A DNA stretch of 43,903 nucleotides. It comes from Vibrio brasiliensis LMG 20546. Lineage in GTDB: Bacteria > Pseudomonadota > Gammaproteobacteria > Enterobacterales > Vibrionaceae. Where the stretch lies: positions 1 through 43,903 of the forward strand of contig NZ_AEVS01000109.1 in NCBI RefSeq assembly GCF_000189255.1. The letters run 5' to 3'. Both the position numbers and the translations under genes were made by a program. Position 1 is the stretch's first letter. Every line of letters begins with the position of its first letter. Positions 16,126 to 25,226 of this stretch are shown here, piece by piece. A model generated the notes under the pieces. It was not told where the DNA came from. It saw only the letters and a program-made list of their open reading frames with translations, and made no database searches.

Positions 16126-19100
16126 ATGAACATGGATGGTTTTTCAGAGTTAATTGAAGTATGTGGCGGCCAGCAGAGCCGAGTCTTTAAAGCGATAAGA
16201 GACAGCGATCAACGAGTTGTTGCGTTAAAGGTGCCATCAGGTGAGTTTCCTGAGCCAAGGCAGCTTTCGGTGCTAAAACGTGAGTTTGAAGTCCTCAACA
16301 GATTGGAAGGGGCAGGGATACCTGCTGCGCTAGGTTATATAGAACAGAAAAACTCAGCCGTTTTAGTGCGTGAGTGGATCGACGGTGTGTCTCTCAAAGA
16401 ATATCAGATACAAGCAAAGGTTACGTTAGATAAGGCACTTGAGATAGGGATTGAGCTTTGCCGCCTGGTCGGAGAGGTTCACAAGCAGAATTTTTGTCAT
16501 CGCGATTTATCTCCTAATAACGTCATCATTAACCCGACAACAGGGTTGATCACTTTACTGGATTTTTGTTCTTCACTTGAGTTCCCGGATCGAGCTCGAA
16601 ACGTGGTTAAACCCAAATTTATCGAAGGTTCGATGCCGTACATGTCGCCCGAGCAAACGGGTCGAATGAATCGGGGGCTCGATTATCGAACTGACTTCTA
16701 TTCTTTAGGTGTCGTGCTATACGAACTATTCACAGGGCGACTACCTTTTACCACGGCGGATCCAAACCAACTGATTTATAGTCATATTGCTCTTGAACCA
16801 GAGGCGCCGGATCAAGTTGTTCCCCAGATACCTGCTATGATTTCAAACATCATACTCAAGCTGATGAACAAATCCCCGGAGGCTCGTTATCAAAGTGCAC
16901 AGGGGATTATCTCTGATCTCTCTCTGTGCTTATCTGCTTGGAAGGAAAGTGGTGAAATTGAGCCTTTTGCATTGGCGAGTGAAGATTTCAATGACTGGTT
17001 AAGAATCCCGGACAAGCTCTACGGGCGGACTGAAGAAACGAAATCCTTGCTTGATGCATTTGAAAATACCAGCATCGGCAATGGCCAGTTTGTCTTTGTT
17101 TCCGGTCATTCGGGGATCGGAAAAACTTCGTTAATCCGCGAACTGTATCGTCCATTGACTGCAAAGGGCGGCTACATAACCAGTGGTAAATATGACCAGG
17201 TATTGCGCCATCAACCATACTCAGCCATCCTTCAGGCAGTTGCTGGCTTAGTTCGTCAGGTAATGACGGAAAGTCATGACAGCATCGAGTTTTGGAAACA
17301 ACAGATCCTGACCGGAGTCGGTAGCAACGGACAGGTGCTGATTGATGCAGTGCCGGATCTTGAACTATTACTTGGGTCTCAACCAGAATTAGAAACGCTT
17401 TCCGCTGAAGCTGCATCAACACGTTTTAGTACCACTTTCTATAACCTGATACACGCATTAGGTCACTCTGGCAGACCGCTAGTGTTCTTTATTGATGACT
17501 TGCAATGGATAGACCCGCCCAGCCTGTCGCTACTTGAGGCCATGGCACCAACGTTAAGTCACTCAACGTTGATGATCATCGGTGCGTACCGAGACAATGA
17601 AGTTGATGACAATCATCCATTAGCTCTCACTATGCCAGCACTAAAAGCGAGTTGCAGTAATCTGCTTGAGATTGAACTTGGCGAGTTACCAACTAGCGTA
17701 TTGGTTGAAATGTTGCGTGATACATTAACTTTGCCAGAAGCGGAATATCAGCAATTAAACGATGTGCTTTGCGAGAAAACCGGTGGCAACCCGCTGGCTT
17801 ACAAAACCATGCTAAGTACGTTATACAGTCAGGAGTGTCTGTGCTTTGACTACACCCTGAAGCACTGGCGTTGGAACAAGAAAGCGCTAAGTCTGATGCC
17901 GAAAATGCATAACTCTGTTGCCTTGTTACAAGAGAACATGAGTAGTCTGCCGATAGATACGCTACAACTGCTTAAACTCGCAGGCTGTATTGGCAATTGC
18001 TTTAATCTACAACTGCTGGTTCGACTGTCAGGCCGTAACCGGGTAGATGTGGCTAAGCAATTAGTGCAGGCGGTTTCTAAAGGCTATATCCAACCGATCG
18101 ATGATGATTTTGAACTCTATACTGCTGACGATTCCGAGCAGTTGCCTGATACGGAGTTCCACTTTTTGCACGACCGTATTCAGCAAGCCGCTTATAGCCT
18201 GTTGCCAGCAGGGGAGCAGTGTGAAATCCACTGGGCTATCGGCCAGCAAATCTTAGCTGAATATCAAGGGCACATGACGGACGGGCAGCTATTTGATGTC
18301 GTCGAACACCTTAATCAGGGATGCGAGTACGCAACTTACGAGCAGCGAGAGCAACTGGCGCAACTTAATCTGACCGCGGCGAATAAAGCCAAGCAGTCAG
18401 CAGCGTTTAGTGTTGCCCACTCGTGCCTGACTCGCGCTAAAGTCCTGTTGGAAGAGAACCAACAGCCTCTTGACTCAGAGCTGTCGATTGCCGTGGATAT
18501 TGAACTGGCTCAGGCTCACTACTTAGTTGCGGAGTTCGAGAAAGCAGAGTCGCTCTACGCTGAACTGAGAGACAGACTGACGTCAGATACAGATAAACTG
18601 ATGTTATACAATATCCAGGCGAAACAGTATCACCACCAAGGCGAATACCAGAAATCCGTTGAATTTGAATATGAAGCGCTGCGTATGCTCGGTATCGACT
18701 TGCCAGACGAAGACCAGGCTCTGCTTGAGTTGTTTGCCAAAGAGAAAAACAAGATTGATGCTCTGTTACAACAAACCGACTATGACCGCCTTTTCCACCA
18801 ATCAACGGTCAATGATTCCAACTACAACCTGATTCATGAGTTGCTGTTTGATACTTTCTCTGATGGTTATCTACTTGGCCGAGGTCCGCTATTGGCGGCG
18901 GTCGCAGCTATCAGCGCGCGGATATCTATCGAACAGGGCAATTGCCACGTAACCTCAGCAGGCTTTATCAACTACGCTACCATTCTCTGTTCGAGTGGTG
19001 AATACCGTTTAGGACACGAAATTGGAAAACTTGCGGTAAGGCTGGCTGATAAATACAACAGCCCTGTGTTTAAGAACTACACCTATCACGTATTTTCTCT

Positions 19101-21165
19101 TGGTATCAACCATTGGCTGGAGCCACTCAACTCGAGCTATGACTACTGGTTTGAAGCTTCAAAGCTGTCAAAAGAGTCGGGTTCTCCTTATGCAGGATGG
19201 GTGTTTCTGCAGATGCCTCATGTATTGCTTGCCTCGGGCGCTCACCTTGAAAAGTTACAAGCGCAGACACAAGCGAGTCTCGAATATCTCAATTCGAACA
19301 GACTTGGCGATATCGCCCAGTTACTTAAGATTATTGTTCAGCAACCTTTAGAACATCTTAAGGGGAATACGGATAGCTTTACTTCACTCGATAGTGAAGG
19401 GTTCTCAACTCAGCAACTGCTTAGCGACTATCAGCAGGCGCCATTTTTCCTTGGTCATACTATGTATTCGATTTTGCGTGCAACCTTGTTGGCGGGCGAG
19501 ACATTACCTATTGATCAACTAAGAGAGTGGTTACCCGTTATTGAGAGCACAGTTCAGGCGCAGATTATTCAGGTAGATAGCTGCCTTTATACAGGGCTTC
19601 ATTTAAGTACCGCGTGTGCCTCCGTTGAGCCAGATGAACGACAAGCGTATCTGGTTTGGTTAGAGGAACTGATCGCTAAATTTACAACGTGGGCAGAGCT
19701 GTGTCCGAACAACTTTGAACATAAGTTACTGATGCTTAAAGCTGAGCTGTTTAAGCTAAACGGAGATGTATTAGCGGCGTTTGACCATTATGAACTGGCA
19801 CGAGAAGCCGCTCTGAATGCGAGGTTCCTGATGGATGCTGCGCTTGCTGACGAACTGGCAGGGCGTTTCTGGCAGCAGGCAGGCAAATCATATCAGGCAC
19901 AAGTGTATTTAAAGCGTGCACTTGAAGGCTATGAACAGTGGGGCGCTGATGGCAAAGTCGCGTGGATGGCTGAGCAATATCCCCAGCTTAATCTCGTGCA
20001 GCCACCGACTTCGATGAGTGCCACTATGGACTCAACACTAGGAAGCGATGATTTCTCATCCATTCTGGATATGGCGGCGGTATTAAAAGCTTCTCAGGCG
20101 GTATCACAACATATCAATGTCGATATGCTGGCTGAAGAGTTATTGAATCTGGCGGTTGAAAATGCGGGCGCGACGCGAGGTTTACTATTGCTAGAAAACG
20201 GCGGTGATTTTGTCGTAACTCAGAAAGTAACAGGTGAACAGAGCAATGACGATCAACTTGGGCTTAATGTCCCATATGGTGAGTCACACTGTCTATCACG
20301 CTCAATTGTGCGATACGTAATTAACTCCGGTCAATCTGTCGTTTATACACCCAATCATCACGATGCACAGTTTGAACGTTGCCCTTACCTCAATAGCCAG
20401 GGCGATATATCTGTTTTGTGTGTACCGATCATCCGTCAGAAACAGATGTCTGGGGTGCTTTATCTAGAAAACACGCATATGGCAGAAGCATTTCAAACCG
20501 ATCGGGTTCAGACTCTGAAAATCATCGCTTCTCAGGCGGCTATTTCGTTGGAAAACGCGCGTATGTTCAGAGATCTCAAGCTGATGAACGACAATCTGGA
20601 AGGGTTGGTCAAAGAGCGAACCAAAAAGCTCTATGAAGCGAATGAACAGTTGACTGAGAAAAATGAAGAGCTCTACATGCTTTCGACCACAGATCAACTG
20701 ACTGGCCTGTACAACCGCCGTTATGTCGAAGAGCGTATTCATGAGGCATTGCGTCAAGAGCCGGGTGATGGCTCAACCCCAGTTTCAATCCTGATGCTGG
20801 ATATCGATCACTTCAAATCGATTAATGACCAGTTTGGTCATGACGTTGGCGATAAGGTCATTGTTAACGTTTCAGGCTCAATCAGGAAATCGGTGCGCAG
20901 TGTCGATATTCCGGGAAGATGGGGCGGCGAAGAGTTTATCGTTCTTTGTATGAGCGATCTTGAAGGAGCAGTATCGAACGCAGAGAAGCTGGGCAACATC
21001 ATTGCTGAACAAGACAACTCACCAGTAGGCCAGGTTACAGTCAGTATCGGTGTGACCTCATTACTTAGCCAGGATACGGTCGATAGCTTATTAACCCGAG
21101 TCGACAAGGCTTTGTATCAGGCAAAAAATAGCGGCCGTAACCAAATAATAATCAGAAACAAATAA
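16126..21165 (+). CDS. Ser/Thr kinase-AAA ATPase-GAF-diguanylate cyclase
   Basis: A 1679-residue cytoplasmic signalling protein. Domain order: protein kinase (about 8-270) with catalytic lysine in VALKVP (K35), HRDLSPNN (125-132) and metal site DFC (146-148) in place of DFG; AAA/STAND-type ATPase (about 297-560) with P-loop GHSGIGKTS (327-335) and Walker B VFFIDDLQW; a long helical, TPR-like region (about 600-1290); a GAF domain (about 1334-1483); a coiled coil; and a GGDEF domain with GGEEF at 1600-1604 and I-site RSVD at 1591-1594. The kinase-AAA-GAF plan is known from proteins ending in a histidine kinase; here the output is c-di-GMP synthesis. AGGAAGG precedes the ATG. The triple-fusion enzyme gene starts 19 bases after the stop, so they are almost certainly cotranscribed. 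Confidence 0.9.
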   Translation: MNMDGFSELIEVCGGQQSRVFKAIRDSDQRVVALKVPSGEFPEPRQLSVLKREFEVLNRLEGAGIPAALGYIEQKNSAVLVREWIDGVSLKEYQIQAKVTLDKALEIGIELCRLVGEVHKQNFCHRDLSPNNVIINPTTGLITLLDFCSSLEFPDRARNVVKPKFIEGSMPYMSPEQTGRMNRGLDYRTDFYSLGVVLYELFTGRLPFTTADPNQLIYSHIALEPEAPDQVVPQIPAMISNIILKLMNKSPEARYQSAQGIISDLSLCLSAWKESGEIEPFALASEDFNDWLRIPDKLYGRTEETKSLLDAFENTSIGNGQFVFVSGHSGIGKTSLIRELYRPLTAKGGYITSGKYDQVLRHQPYSAILQAVAGLVRQVMTESHDSIEFWKQQILTGVGSNGQVLIDAVPDLELLLGSQPELETLSAEAASTRFSTTFYNLIHALGHSGRPLVFFIDDLQWIDPPSLSLLEAMAPTLSHSTLMIIGAYRDNEVDDNHPLALTMPALKASCSNLLEIELGELPTSVLVEMLRDTLTLPEAEYQQLNDVLCEKTGGNPLAYKTMLSTLYSQECLCFDYTLKHWRWNKKALSLMPKMHNSVALLQENMSSLPIDTLQLLKLAGCIGNCFNLQLLVRLSGRNRVDVAKQLVQAVSKGYIQPIDDDFELYTADDSEQLPDTEFHFLHDRIQQAAYSLLPAGEQCEIHWAIGQQILAEYQGHMTDGQLFDVVEHLNQGCEYATYEQREQLAQLNLTAANKAKQSAAFSVAHSCLTRAKVLLEENQQPLDSELSIAVDIELAQAHYLVAEFEKAESLYAELRDRLTSDTDKLMLYNIQAKQYHHQGEYQKSVEFEYEALRMLGIDLPDEDQALLELFAKEKNKIDALLQQTDYDRLFHQSTVNDSNYNLIHELLFDTFSDGYLLGRGPLLAAVAAISARISIEQGNCHVTSAGFINYATILCSSGEYRLGHEIGKLAVRLADKYNSPVFKNYTYHVFSLGINHWLEPLNSSYDYWFEASKLSKESGSPYAGWVFLQMPHVLLASGAHLEKLQAQTQASLEYLNSNRLGDIAQLLKIIVQQPLEHLKGNTDSFTSLDSEGFSTQQLLSDYQQAPFFLGHTMYSILRATLLAGETLPIDQLREWLPVIESTVQAQIIQVDSCLYTGLHLSTACASVEPDERQAYLVWLEELIAKFTTWAELCPNNFEHKLLMLKAELFKLNGDVLAAFDHYELAREAALNARFLMDAALADELAGRFWQQAGKSYQAQVYLKRALEGYEQWGADGKVAWMAEQYPQLNLVQPPTSMSATMDSTLGSDDFSSILDMAAVLKASQAVSQHINVDMLAEELLNLAVENAGATRGLLLLENGGDFVVTQKVTGEQSNDDQLGLNVPYGESHCLSRSIVRYVINSGQSVVYTPNHHDAQFERCPYLNSQGDISVLCVPIIRQKQMSGVLYLENTHMAEAFQTDRVQTLKIIASQAAISLENARMFRDLKLMNDNLEGLVKERTKKLYEANEQLTEKNEELYMLSTTDQLTGLYNRRYVEERIHEALRQEPGDGSTPVSILMLDIDHFKSINDQFGHDVGDKVIVNVSGSIRKSVRSVDIPGRWGGEEFIVLCMSDLEGAVSNAEKLGNIIAEQDNSPVGQVTVSIGVTSLLSQDTVDSLLTRVDKALYQAKNSGRNQIIIRNK

Positions 21166-21184
21166 CAGGAGTTAATAAGTCGCA

Positions 21185-23383
21185 ATGCGAAACAAGGAAG
21201 TAGTCAACAACAGTCGTAAAGTGAACAAAGCACTTTTAGTGGTAACTAGCCATACACAACTAGGTGACACAGGGCAGAAAACTGGTTTTTGGTTTAATGA
21301 AATGGCGACCCCGTTTTGGCGTTTTTATAACGCGGGTTACGAGGTCACGATCGCATCGATTCAAGGAGGTGATGCTCAGGCAGATCCTTTGAGTTGTAGC
21401 GGAGAATTTGTTACCCAGCAGGTAAAGCAATTTCAGCAATCTGACTACGCCATGTCGCTATTAAAAAATACCGTTTGTATCGACGATGTAGATTCAAGTG
21501 TATTTACCACCATCTTTCTTTGTGGTGGACACGGTACGTTATGGGACTTCAGACAGAGTTCTGGCTTAGCAAGGGTTGTCAGTGAATTCTATGCCGACAA
21601 AAAGTTGATTGGCTCAGTATGCCATGGACCGACGGGACTGTTGTCGGCGAAAAAAACTGATGGTTCGCCTCTGGTCGAAGGGCTTAAGTTGACAGGCTTT
21701 AGTGATGCTGAAGAAAAACTCACGCCACCCGAATACATTAAAGCACTCCCATACCACTTAGAAGATGAGTTGGTAAAAGAAGGTGCTGCCTATCAGTGCG
21801 AGAAACCAAGTGCTAAGTTTGTCGTGACAGAGAAAGGTTTGATTTCAGGTCAAAACCCAGATTCAGTGGATTTGGTGATGGATACAATTCTTGACGCACT
21901 AGACAAGAAAAGTGTTTGGATTGATACCGACATATCGATTGGTACCCGTTCCCCGCAAGGCGCCCTTTGTGATGTTGACGATGCTTACGCATTACTCTCT
22001 CTTTTTAATGCCAGTAACCTTAAAATAGAAGGTATTAGTGCGACTTACGGTAACACGGATGTCGATACCGCGCTTTCTCTGGCAAGACAGGTCGCCAATC
22101 GATTTGGGCCAATCGGGCTACCTGTGATGAAAGGGGCCGCCCAACCATTAACAATTAATGATGTGGCTGAAAATGATGCAACCAAAGCGCTGGCAGAGAA
22201 ACTTAAGCAAAAATCAATGACGGTCGTAGCGTTGGGGCCTGCAACCAATATTGCCTCATTGATACTGCTATACCCGGATCTGGTGAGTAAGATCGACCAG
22301 ATTATCCTTGTGGCCGGGCGAAGTAGCGAGAACGAACACTTTGTCGTAGGACCGAAGCAACAGACGCCGTTTCGTGACCTAAATTTTGACCTTGACCCTG
22401 ATGCGTTTCGAGTGTTACTTGAGAGTGGCATTCCACTGGTCCTGACGCCTTTTGAACTGGCCAATCAGGTCTGGATTAGCCAGAGTGATCTGAATAAGCT
22501 TGGTGAAGGGTGTGATGCCGCCAGGTACCTCAGCGAAAAATCTCAGCCTTGGTTAGAAATGTGGCTTAGTGTTTTTTCAGCTCCGGGTTTTAATCCTTTT
22601 GATGCACTCGCTGCAGGCTTCGCGAAAAATCCGAACCTATATCAGGCACAACGTTTGCCTGTCGAAATCCGCATTGCAGCGGACGATACTAAGGCAGGGC
22701 GCTTTGGTGTTGCTAACAGCTATAAACCCTATTTAGTGGCTTCAGCAGAGTGTCAGAGCCCTTACTCTGTACTGTTTTGTACTGGGGTTACGCCTGATTT
22801 TGCTTCATCACTTATTGATAGCATCGAAGCTCCAAGTGACCCGTCTAAGTTTATTACCGCCGTTTCTCATCTAAATATCGTGGTTGACGACATTGAAAAG
22901 GCGACTTCGTTTTACCAGCGAACGTTAGGTTTTGTGCAGGCGTACGATGAAGATGGTTCAATTATGGATTACCCTCGTTTGAATCTCGCTTCATTTGCCA
23001 AGGATGCAGGGTTTGAAAACGGTAAAGTTGACCTCGATATCCGCTTTTTACATCATCCTACAGCGGGACTCTATCTGGAATTAATGCGCTACTATGAGCC
23101 GGTCGGAGACCAAAGAGTGACGATAAAGAACACCAATGATCTTGGTGGTATTCGTCATACGGCCTTGGAAGTGAGTGACATTATGGCTGCGTTTAATCAC
23201 CTTAAAGATCAACCAGGTGGTGAATTGGTCAGATATCCTGATGGTTGTGGGGATAAAGAAGTTGAAGGTCCGCCAATGGTACTTTCTCCTTATACGATGT
23301 CGTTCTTCTATTGGCGTGATCAGTATGGGGTTCAGTGGGAGCTAGAGTGTGGGCGTAAGCGAGGATACCTACGCGGGATTTAA
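21185..23383 (+). CDS. DJ-1/PfpI-nucleoside hydrolase-VOC triple fusion
   Basis: A 732-residue cytoplasmic protein made of three enzyme-like domains. Residues about 14-238 are DJ-1/PfpI (Hsp31-like), with GGHG at 114-117 and nucleophile Cys146 in SVCHGP; relatives act as glyoxalase III/deglycase or chaperone. Residues about 243-545 are a nucleoside hydrolase: DTD (247-249), DVDDAYAL (263-270), ATYGNTD, ALGPATN, NFDLDPDAF (400-408) and PFDALA (471-476). The last site keeps the calcium-binding Asp473 but lacks the His usually before it. Residues about 558-732 are a VOC/glyoxalase I-like domain with candidate ligands H562, E632, H658 and E719. There is no stop or frameshift between domains and linkers are short. 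AGGAG lies 13 bases before the ATG. It follows the kinase-cyclase gene at once, suggesting joint action. Substrates are unknown. Confidence 0.85.
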   Translation: MRNKEVVNNSRKVNKALLVVTSHTQLGDTGQKTGFWFNEMATPFWRFYNAGYEVTIASIQGGDAQADPLSCSGEFVTQQVKQFQQSDYAMSLLKNTVCIDDVDSSVFTTIFLCGGHGTLWDFRQSSGLARVVSEFYADKKLIGSVCHGPTGLLSAKKTDGSPLVEGLKLTGFSDAEEKLTPPEYIKALPYHLEDELVKEGAAYQCEKPSAKFVVTEKGLISGQNPDSVDLVMDTILDALDKKSVWIDTDISIGTRSPQGALCDVDDAYALLSLFNASNLKIEGISATYGNTDVDTALSLARQVANRFGPIGLPVMKGAAQPLTINDVAENDATKALAEKLKQKSMTVVALGPATNIASLILLYPDLVSKIDQIILVAGRSSENEHFVVGPKQQTPFRDLNFDLDPDAFRVLLESGIPLVLTPFELANQVWISQSDLNKLGEGCDAARYLSEKSQPWLEMWLSVFSAPGFNPFDALAAGFAKNPNLYQAQRLPVEIRIAADDTKAGRFGVANSYKPYLVASAECQSPYSVLFCTGVTPDFASSLIDSIEAPSDPSKFITAVSHLNIVVDDIEKATSFYQRTLGFVQAYDEDGSIMDYPRLNLASFAKDAGFENGKVDLDIRFLHHPTAGLYLELMRYYEPVGDQRVTIKNTNDLGGIRHTALEVSDIMAAFNHLKDQPGGELVRYPDGCGDKEVEGPPMVLSPYTMSFFYWRDQYGVQWELECGRKRGYLRGI

Positions 23384-23396
23384 CCATTGCTATTTG

Positions 23397-23430
23397 AAGG
23401 TCATGGTGAGCTAGCCATGGCCTTTGTTAT
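23397..23430 (+). terminator. Terminator after the triple-fusion gene
   Basis: AAGGTCATGG (23397-23406) pairs with CCATGGCCTT (23415-23424), 10 bp with one G-U pair, then TGTTATGT. It closes the kinase-cyclase/fusion operon. Confidence 0.65.
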
Positions 23431-23495
23431 GTCTAAGGATCAACTACCCAAAGCTGCCTTGATCGCCAAGCGGTACGCAACACTTTATCATCAGG

Positions 23496-23523
23496 ACAGA
23501 ATGATGTTGGTGCATCATTCTGT
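23496..23523. repeat. Perfect 11-bp inverted repeat upstream of the solute-binding gene
   Basis: ACAGAATGATG (23496-23506) and CATCATTCTGT (23513-23523) are exact complements around a 6-base loop. No T-run follows, so a terminator is unlikely. It lies 72 bases before the ATG at 23595 and may be an operator or leader structure. Confidence 0.5.
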
Positions 23524-23594
23524 AAGCTACTCTTCCTAACTCATTCTTGCCGAGCCTATCGACTACACTGTAATAAAAACGTGTGGTTGTTGTA

Positions 23595-24383
23595 ATGAAC
23601 AGGGTTATCAATGCTGCTTTGCTAACTTTATTAATTTGGTACGGTGGTACGAGTCATGCCAGTGAGTATGAGAGAGTTAAAATCGTTAGCCATGAGTGGA
23701 AAGGTTATACAGATGCCTATGGCACGGGCTTATACTGGGATATTATTCGTGAAGCATTCGATACACAGGGGATTAATATCTATGTTGAAGTGATGCCGTG
23801 GAAACGAGCCAAACATGCAGTCGAACACAATGCTGCAAATGCTTATGTGGGGGACTATTATCACCCACAACATGATGGGCGACAGTTTCTTTATCCGCGC
23901 TGGCACCTGAGCATTGAAGAGGATGTGGTCGTTGTACTCAGTCACAGTGACCTAATGAATTGGCAACAGCAAGGGCTTAATTCGCTTGCCAATAGAAAAG
24001 TGGCATGGGTCAGGGACTACGGATTCGAACATCAGCTACTGCAAAATATCCCCGTTAATATGAAAGAGGTCGATGACGTATATTCCGCCATTGAACTGAT
24101 TAAAAAAGGCAGAGTTAATGCTTTACTTGACTATCGTTCTGCACTGACTGGTAGTGACTTACTCTCATCCTCTCAATATAGTATTCGTACTGCCAAGGCT
24201 GGCGAAAAACTGTACGTCGTATTCTCCAATAGTCTTGAATCACAACGCCTAATTGATACTTTTGACTTGGGAATGGAAGAATTAGTAAACAGCGGGCGTT
24301 TAGAAAATATATATCAGAAGTATCAATTAGATTATCAGCCTTACTATAACTCAGTTATTAAGCAGGGGTTGCTAACTAATTGA
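23595..24383 (+). CDS. Periplasmic SBP_bac_3-type solute-binding protein
   Basis: A secreted periplasmic binding protein of 262 residues. It has a signal peptide (hydrophobic 5-17, likely cleavage after SHA before SEYE) and a type-3 solute-binding fold: KIVSHEWKGYTD first strand, VMPWKRAKHAVEHN, NAYVGDYYHP, and hinge-region VVLSHSDL and AWVRDYGFE. The ORF extends back to a GTG at 23583, but ATG at 23595 gives the cleaner signal peptide; neither has a good Shine-Dalgarno sequence. No permease or ATPase gene is adjacent, so it may serve as ligand-binding partner of a sensor instead of an importer. It converges with a diguanylate cyclase gene 27 bases away. Confidence 0.82.
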   Translation: MNRVINAALLTLLIWYGGTSHASEYERVKIVSHEWKGYTDAYGTGLYWDIIREAFDTQGINIYVEVMPWKRAKHAVEHNAANAYVGDYYHPQHDGRQFLYPRWHLSIEEDVVVVLSHSDLMNWQQQGLNSLANRKVAWVRDYGFEHQLLQNIPVNMKEVDDVYSAIELIKKGRVNALLDYRSALTGSDLLSSSQYSIRTAKAGEKLYVVFSNSLESQRLIDTFDLGMEELVNSGRLENIYQKYQLDYQPYYNSVIKQGLLTN

Positions 24384-24410
24384 TCCTAAAGGTATATGAT
24401 TCTAAGTGTT

Positions 24411-25226
24411 CTAATTAAATAACATTATTTCGACTCTGTTTTTTCCATTCTTTTTCGCGATGTACAACGCTTTGTCTGATCTTGAAATAGCATACTCTTT
24501 TGCTTCATTGGGCTTGAGTTGTGATATACCGAAGCTAGCGCTAACACTTCCTACCTGATTGAAATGAGTCGATGAAATAGTATTTTTTAAATGGTTGGCA
24601 ATGACACTCGCTTGATGAATTGAGTGAGAAAACAACACGATAATAAACTCTTCGCCGCCCCATCTCACAACAAAGTTTGGTTGGTCAATGTTGCTCTTCA
24701 ATATCTTTGATAATCGGATTAACGTTTCATCGCCAATGTCATGACCATAGTTATCATTGATGGTTTTGAAGTTATCGATGTCACAGATAATAAAGCAGGC
24801 TCCTTGATGCGAGGTTACGTTAGTCTGTTGGTTGTCGAATAGATTGTGAAAACCTCGTCGATTAAGCAGCGAGGTTAACGGATCCGTCATTGCCTGCTCC
24901 CGGAGTCTAATGTTTAACGCAAGTTGTTCATCTAGTTTACGATTTAGATCTAACGTTTCTTTGCTACTTGTGTCGAGAACAATTGAATTACCATATATCA
25001 GGTAAAGGATCTTATCCTTATTAGAAATAAGGATTATGGCAATGAGAAAAATAACTAAACTTCTCATCCAAAGTTCAACTTTACTAGGTTGAAGTACGCT
25101 ATAAGAAAAGCTGTTTCCTTGTTCAAAAATCACTAGATCAATTAAAGAGTCTAATAGCCAGAAGCTAACAGAAAGCGTTGAACCAAGAGAAAATAGGACC
25201 AATTTGTCATTAGGATAGAAGTTCAT
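24411..25226 (-). CDS. Two-TM diguanylate cyclase with lost I-site
   Basis: A 271-residue membrane protein. It has hydrophobic segments at about 9-33 and 54-68 with almost no periplasmic domain between, a coiled linker (about 85-112), and a GGDEF domain. Catalytic GGEEF is at 190-194, with substrate-binding CDIDNFKTINDNYGHDIGD intact, so it should be active. The position of the inhibitory RxxD site holds DQPN (181-184), so product feedback through that site is probably absent. The ATG at 25226 is preceded by only weak AGC-rich sequence. It is a single gene, converging with the solute-binding gene. Confidence 0.88.
   Translation of the reverse strand: MNFYPNDKLVLFSLGSTLSVSFWLLDSLIDLVIFEQGNSFSYSVLQPSKVELWMRSLVIFLIAIILISNKDKILYLIYGNSIVLDTSSKETLDLNRKLDEQLALNIRLREQAMTDPLTSLLNRRGFHNLFDNQQTNVTSHQGACFIICDIDNFKTINDNYGHDIGDETLIRLSKILKSNIDQPNFVVRWGGEEFIIVLFSHSIHQASVIANHLKNTISSTHFNQVGSVSASFGISQLKPNEAKEYAISRSDKALYIAKKNGKNRVEIMLFN

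Noticed and set aside
18437-18805. Minus-strand ORF of 122 residues inside the kinase-cyclase gene
   Set aside because: It is an antisense shadow of the TPR-like region with no domain or translation signal.
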